64,000 nt of DNA from an uncultured Lachnospiraceae bacterium (GTDB lineage: Bacteria; Bacillota; Clostridia; Lachnospirales; Lachnospiraceae). The stretch is taken from positions 1 through 64,000 of the forward strand of contig CAKRJT010000013.1 in the NCBI GenBank assembly GCA_934351925.1, in the 5' to 3' direction. The notes below the pieces were generated by a model that saw nothing but the letters and a program-made list of their open reading frames with translations, ran no database searches and was not told the DNA's origin. The translations under genes were made by a program, and so were the position numbers. Positions 62,630 to 64,000 of this stretch are shown in pieces (positions within the stretch are counted from its first letter, which is position 1; each line of letters opens with the position of its first letter).

Positions 62630-64000
62630 TTAGAATAATCTCACCTTTTTTACCTGTGATACGAATTCCTGATTATTCTTCGTCCTCGCAAAGAGGTCAA
62701 TGATGGACTCCGTCGCGTCCTCGGCGCGCGAGCCATTGAGTGCCTTACGCACATAGTTCATTGCGTCTAATTCCTCCGGTGTGAGAAGAAGATCCTCTCT
62801 TCTGGTTCCCGACTTTACAATATCTATTGCCGGGAATATTCTCTTCTCCGAAAGCTTTCTGTCAAGCACAAGTTCCATATTGCCGGTGCCCTTGAATTCC
62901 TCATAGACTACATCATCCATTTTGCTTCCGGTATCGATAAGGGCAGTTGCAAGTATCGTGAGGCTTCCACCCTCCCTTATGTTTCTTGCCGCACCGAAAA
63001 ATCTCTTTGGCATGTGGAGCGCAGCCGGATCAAGACCACCCGAAAGTGTTCTTCCGCTAGGAGTACACACTATGTTGTAGGCTCTTGCAAGTCTTGTAAT
63101 GCTGTCAAGCAGTATAACGACATCCTGCTTCTGCTCTACAAGCCGCTTGGCTCTCTCTATCGTCATCTCGGACACTCTCTTATGTCTCTCAGGGAGCTCG
63201 TCAAAGGTCGAATAGATAACCTCAACGTTGTCTCCCTCAAGCGACTCCTTGATATCCGTAACCTCCTCAGGTCTCTCATCGATAAGAAGTATCATAAGAT
63301 GCATATCTGTGTGATTTCTAAGAATTGAATTGGCTATCTGCTTTAAAAGTGTAGTTTTTCCCGCCTTAGGCTGTGCTACTATCATTCCTCTCTGCCCCTT
63401 TCCTATAGGGCTGATAAGGTCTACAATCCTCATCGCTACACTGCTGTCGGGAAGTTCAAGATGAATTCTGTCATTAGGGAATATAGGCGTAAGCTTCTCA
63501 AACGGTCTTCTTTTCACAACCTCTGCCAAAGGAAATCCATTAACCGTCTTGATATATAAGAGCGCACTAAACTTCTCTCCCTGATTTTTTATCTTCTTGT
63601 AACCACGGATGATATCACCTGTCTTTAATCCAAAGCGCTTAATCTGTATAGGTGCAACATACACATCGTTCTCACCCGGAAGGAAATTCTCGCATCTTAT
63701 AAATCCATATCCATCCTGCATTATCTCAAGTATGCCATGTGCATCCCCACTCCTGTCCACAAGTTCAGGGTCGTAATCCTGTCTGTAAGGGTCATCATTC
63801 CTCACAGGCTGAGGTCTTACGGTGCGCTCCTCAACACCCTCCTTCTTCTCCGGACTATCTCTTCTCTCGGAAGCCTCTCTCTTTTCAGGAATATCCCTTC
63901 TCTCGGAGAACTCTCTCCTGTTATTACTATGGCAGCTTCTGGCCTGCACAGGCTTAGATGCAGCTTCAGGCTCTTCCTCCTGCGTCGCTTCCTGCTGTCT
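62630..64000 (-). CDS. rho: Transcription termination factor Rho (N-terminus outside window)
   Basis: At least 456 codons are visible and the frame is open to the edge, so the start is beyond 64000. The order is a charged Arg/Glu-rich extension (about 70 residues, ERRDIPEKREASERRDSPEK), a cold-shock-like RNA-binding domain (DGYGFIRCENFLPGENDVYV) and the ATPase core with Walker A IVAQPKAGKTTLLKQI, Walker B VVILLDSITRLARAYN and the Q-loop/R-loop region. The long N-terminal extension is typical of Clostridia. It is the RNA helicase that ends transcription at C-rich sites. Confidence 0.94.
   Translation of the reverse strand, partial: RQQEATQEEEPEAASKPVQARSCHSNNRREFSERRDIPEKREASERRDSPEKKEGVEERTVRPQPVRNDDPYRQDYDPELVDRSGDAHGILEIMQDGYGFIRCENFLPGENDVYVAPIQIKRFGLKTGDIIRGYKKIKNQGEKFSALLYIKTVNGFPLAEVVKRRPFEKLTPIFPNDRIHLELPDSSVAMRIVDLISPIGKGQRGMIVAQPKAGKTTLLKQIANSILRNHTDMHLMILLIDERPEEVTDIKESLEGDNVEVIYSTFDELPERHKRVSEMTIERAKRLVEQKQDVVILLDSITRLARAYNIVCTPSGRTLSGGLDPAALHMPKRFFGAARNIREGGSLTILATALIDTGSKMDDVVYEEFKGTGNMELVLDRKLSEKRIFPAIDIVKSGTRREDLLLTPEELDAMNYVRKALNGSRAEDATESIIDLFARTKNNQEFVSQVKKVRLF

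Overview
The window looks like chromosomal DNA of a Clostridia bacterium, most likely Lachnospiraceae. The evidence is the rho / rpmE / DUF1385 / prmC / prfA block, strong GGAGG ribosome binding sites, CUT1 sugar importers without their own ATPase, and typical Firmicute lipoproteins. I cannot name the genus. Almost every gene is on the minus strand. No rRNA, tRNA or CRISPR array was found.

Region 1 (1-12.1 kb) is an AT-rich accessory and defence island. It holds the end of a Wadjet-type system (jetA and the start of a probable jetB), a MazG-like pyrophosphohydrolase, an HNH nuclease, an XRE/ImmA pair, an FRG-domain protein, an Eco47II-type restriction-modification pair and a DUF6602-like protein. 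Between them lie broken genes: an IS1182-like transposase, a YaiI/DUF188 gene and an HNH fragment. One IS with 17-bp terminal repeats sits between the FRG gene and the restriction-modification genes.

Region 2 (12.7-37.5 kb) is an arabinan utilisation locus. From the GH51 gene downwards it runs: GH51 arabinofuranosidase, a giant 992-aa binding protein, two permeases, an NHL/YIP1 membrane protein, a DUF5696 protein, two more permeases, a second binding protein, a LamG lipoprotein with a duplicated module, a cytoplasmic GH43 and a surface GH43 arabinanase. Surface lipoproteins would bind and cut arabinan, two importers would take up the oligosaccharides, and GH43/GH51 would finish them inside. 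A divergent ArsR-type regulator with a probable sugar-binding domain and a HelD helicase fused to a GH31 N-terminal domain face the operon. That fusion is the most unusual protein here.

Region 3 (37.6-41.7 kb) has a duplicated module, a tiny membrane peptide plus an alpha/beta hydrolase, divergent from a TetR regulator and a patatin. Two tiny genes (38 and 44 aa) are described here from the raw sequence.

Region 4 (41.7-59.2 kb) carries an FtsX-type ABC exporter, an amino-acid ABC importer whose binding protein looks circularly permuted, oleate hydratase with a DUF308 protein and a TetR regulator, a decayed hypB, a DUF2798 protein, a GNAT enzyme, a nicotinamidase-like hydrolase, two MATE exporters and a KdpDE-like two-component system without kdpFABC. 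Region 5 (59.2-64 kb) is housekeeping: prfA, prmC, DUF1385, rpmE and rho (cut by the window edge).

The non-coding DNA is unusually structured. At least four families of palindromic repeats recur in the window, including two inverted ~300-bp copies around the GNAT gene, two ~140-160-bp copies 30 kb apart, and two short families just upstream of genes, one of which supplies ribosome binding sites and the other the last codons of a MATE gene.
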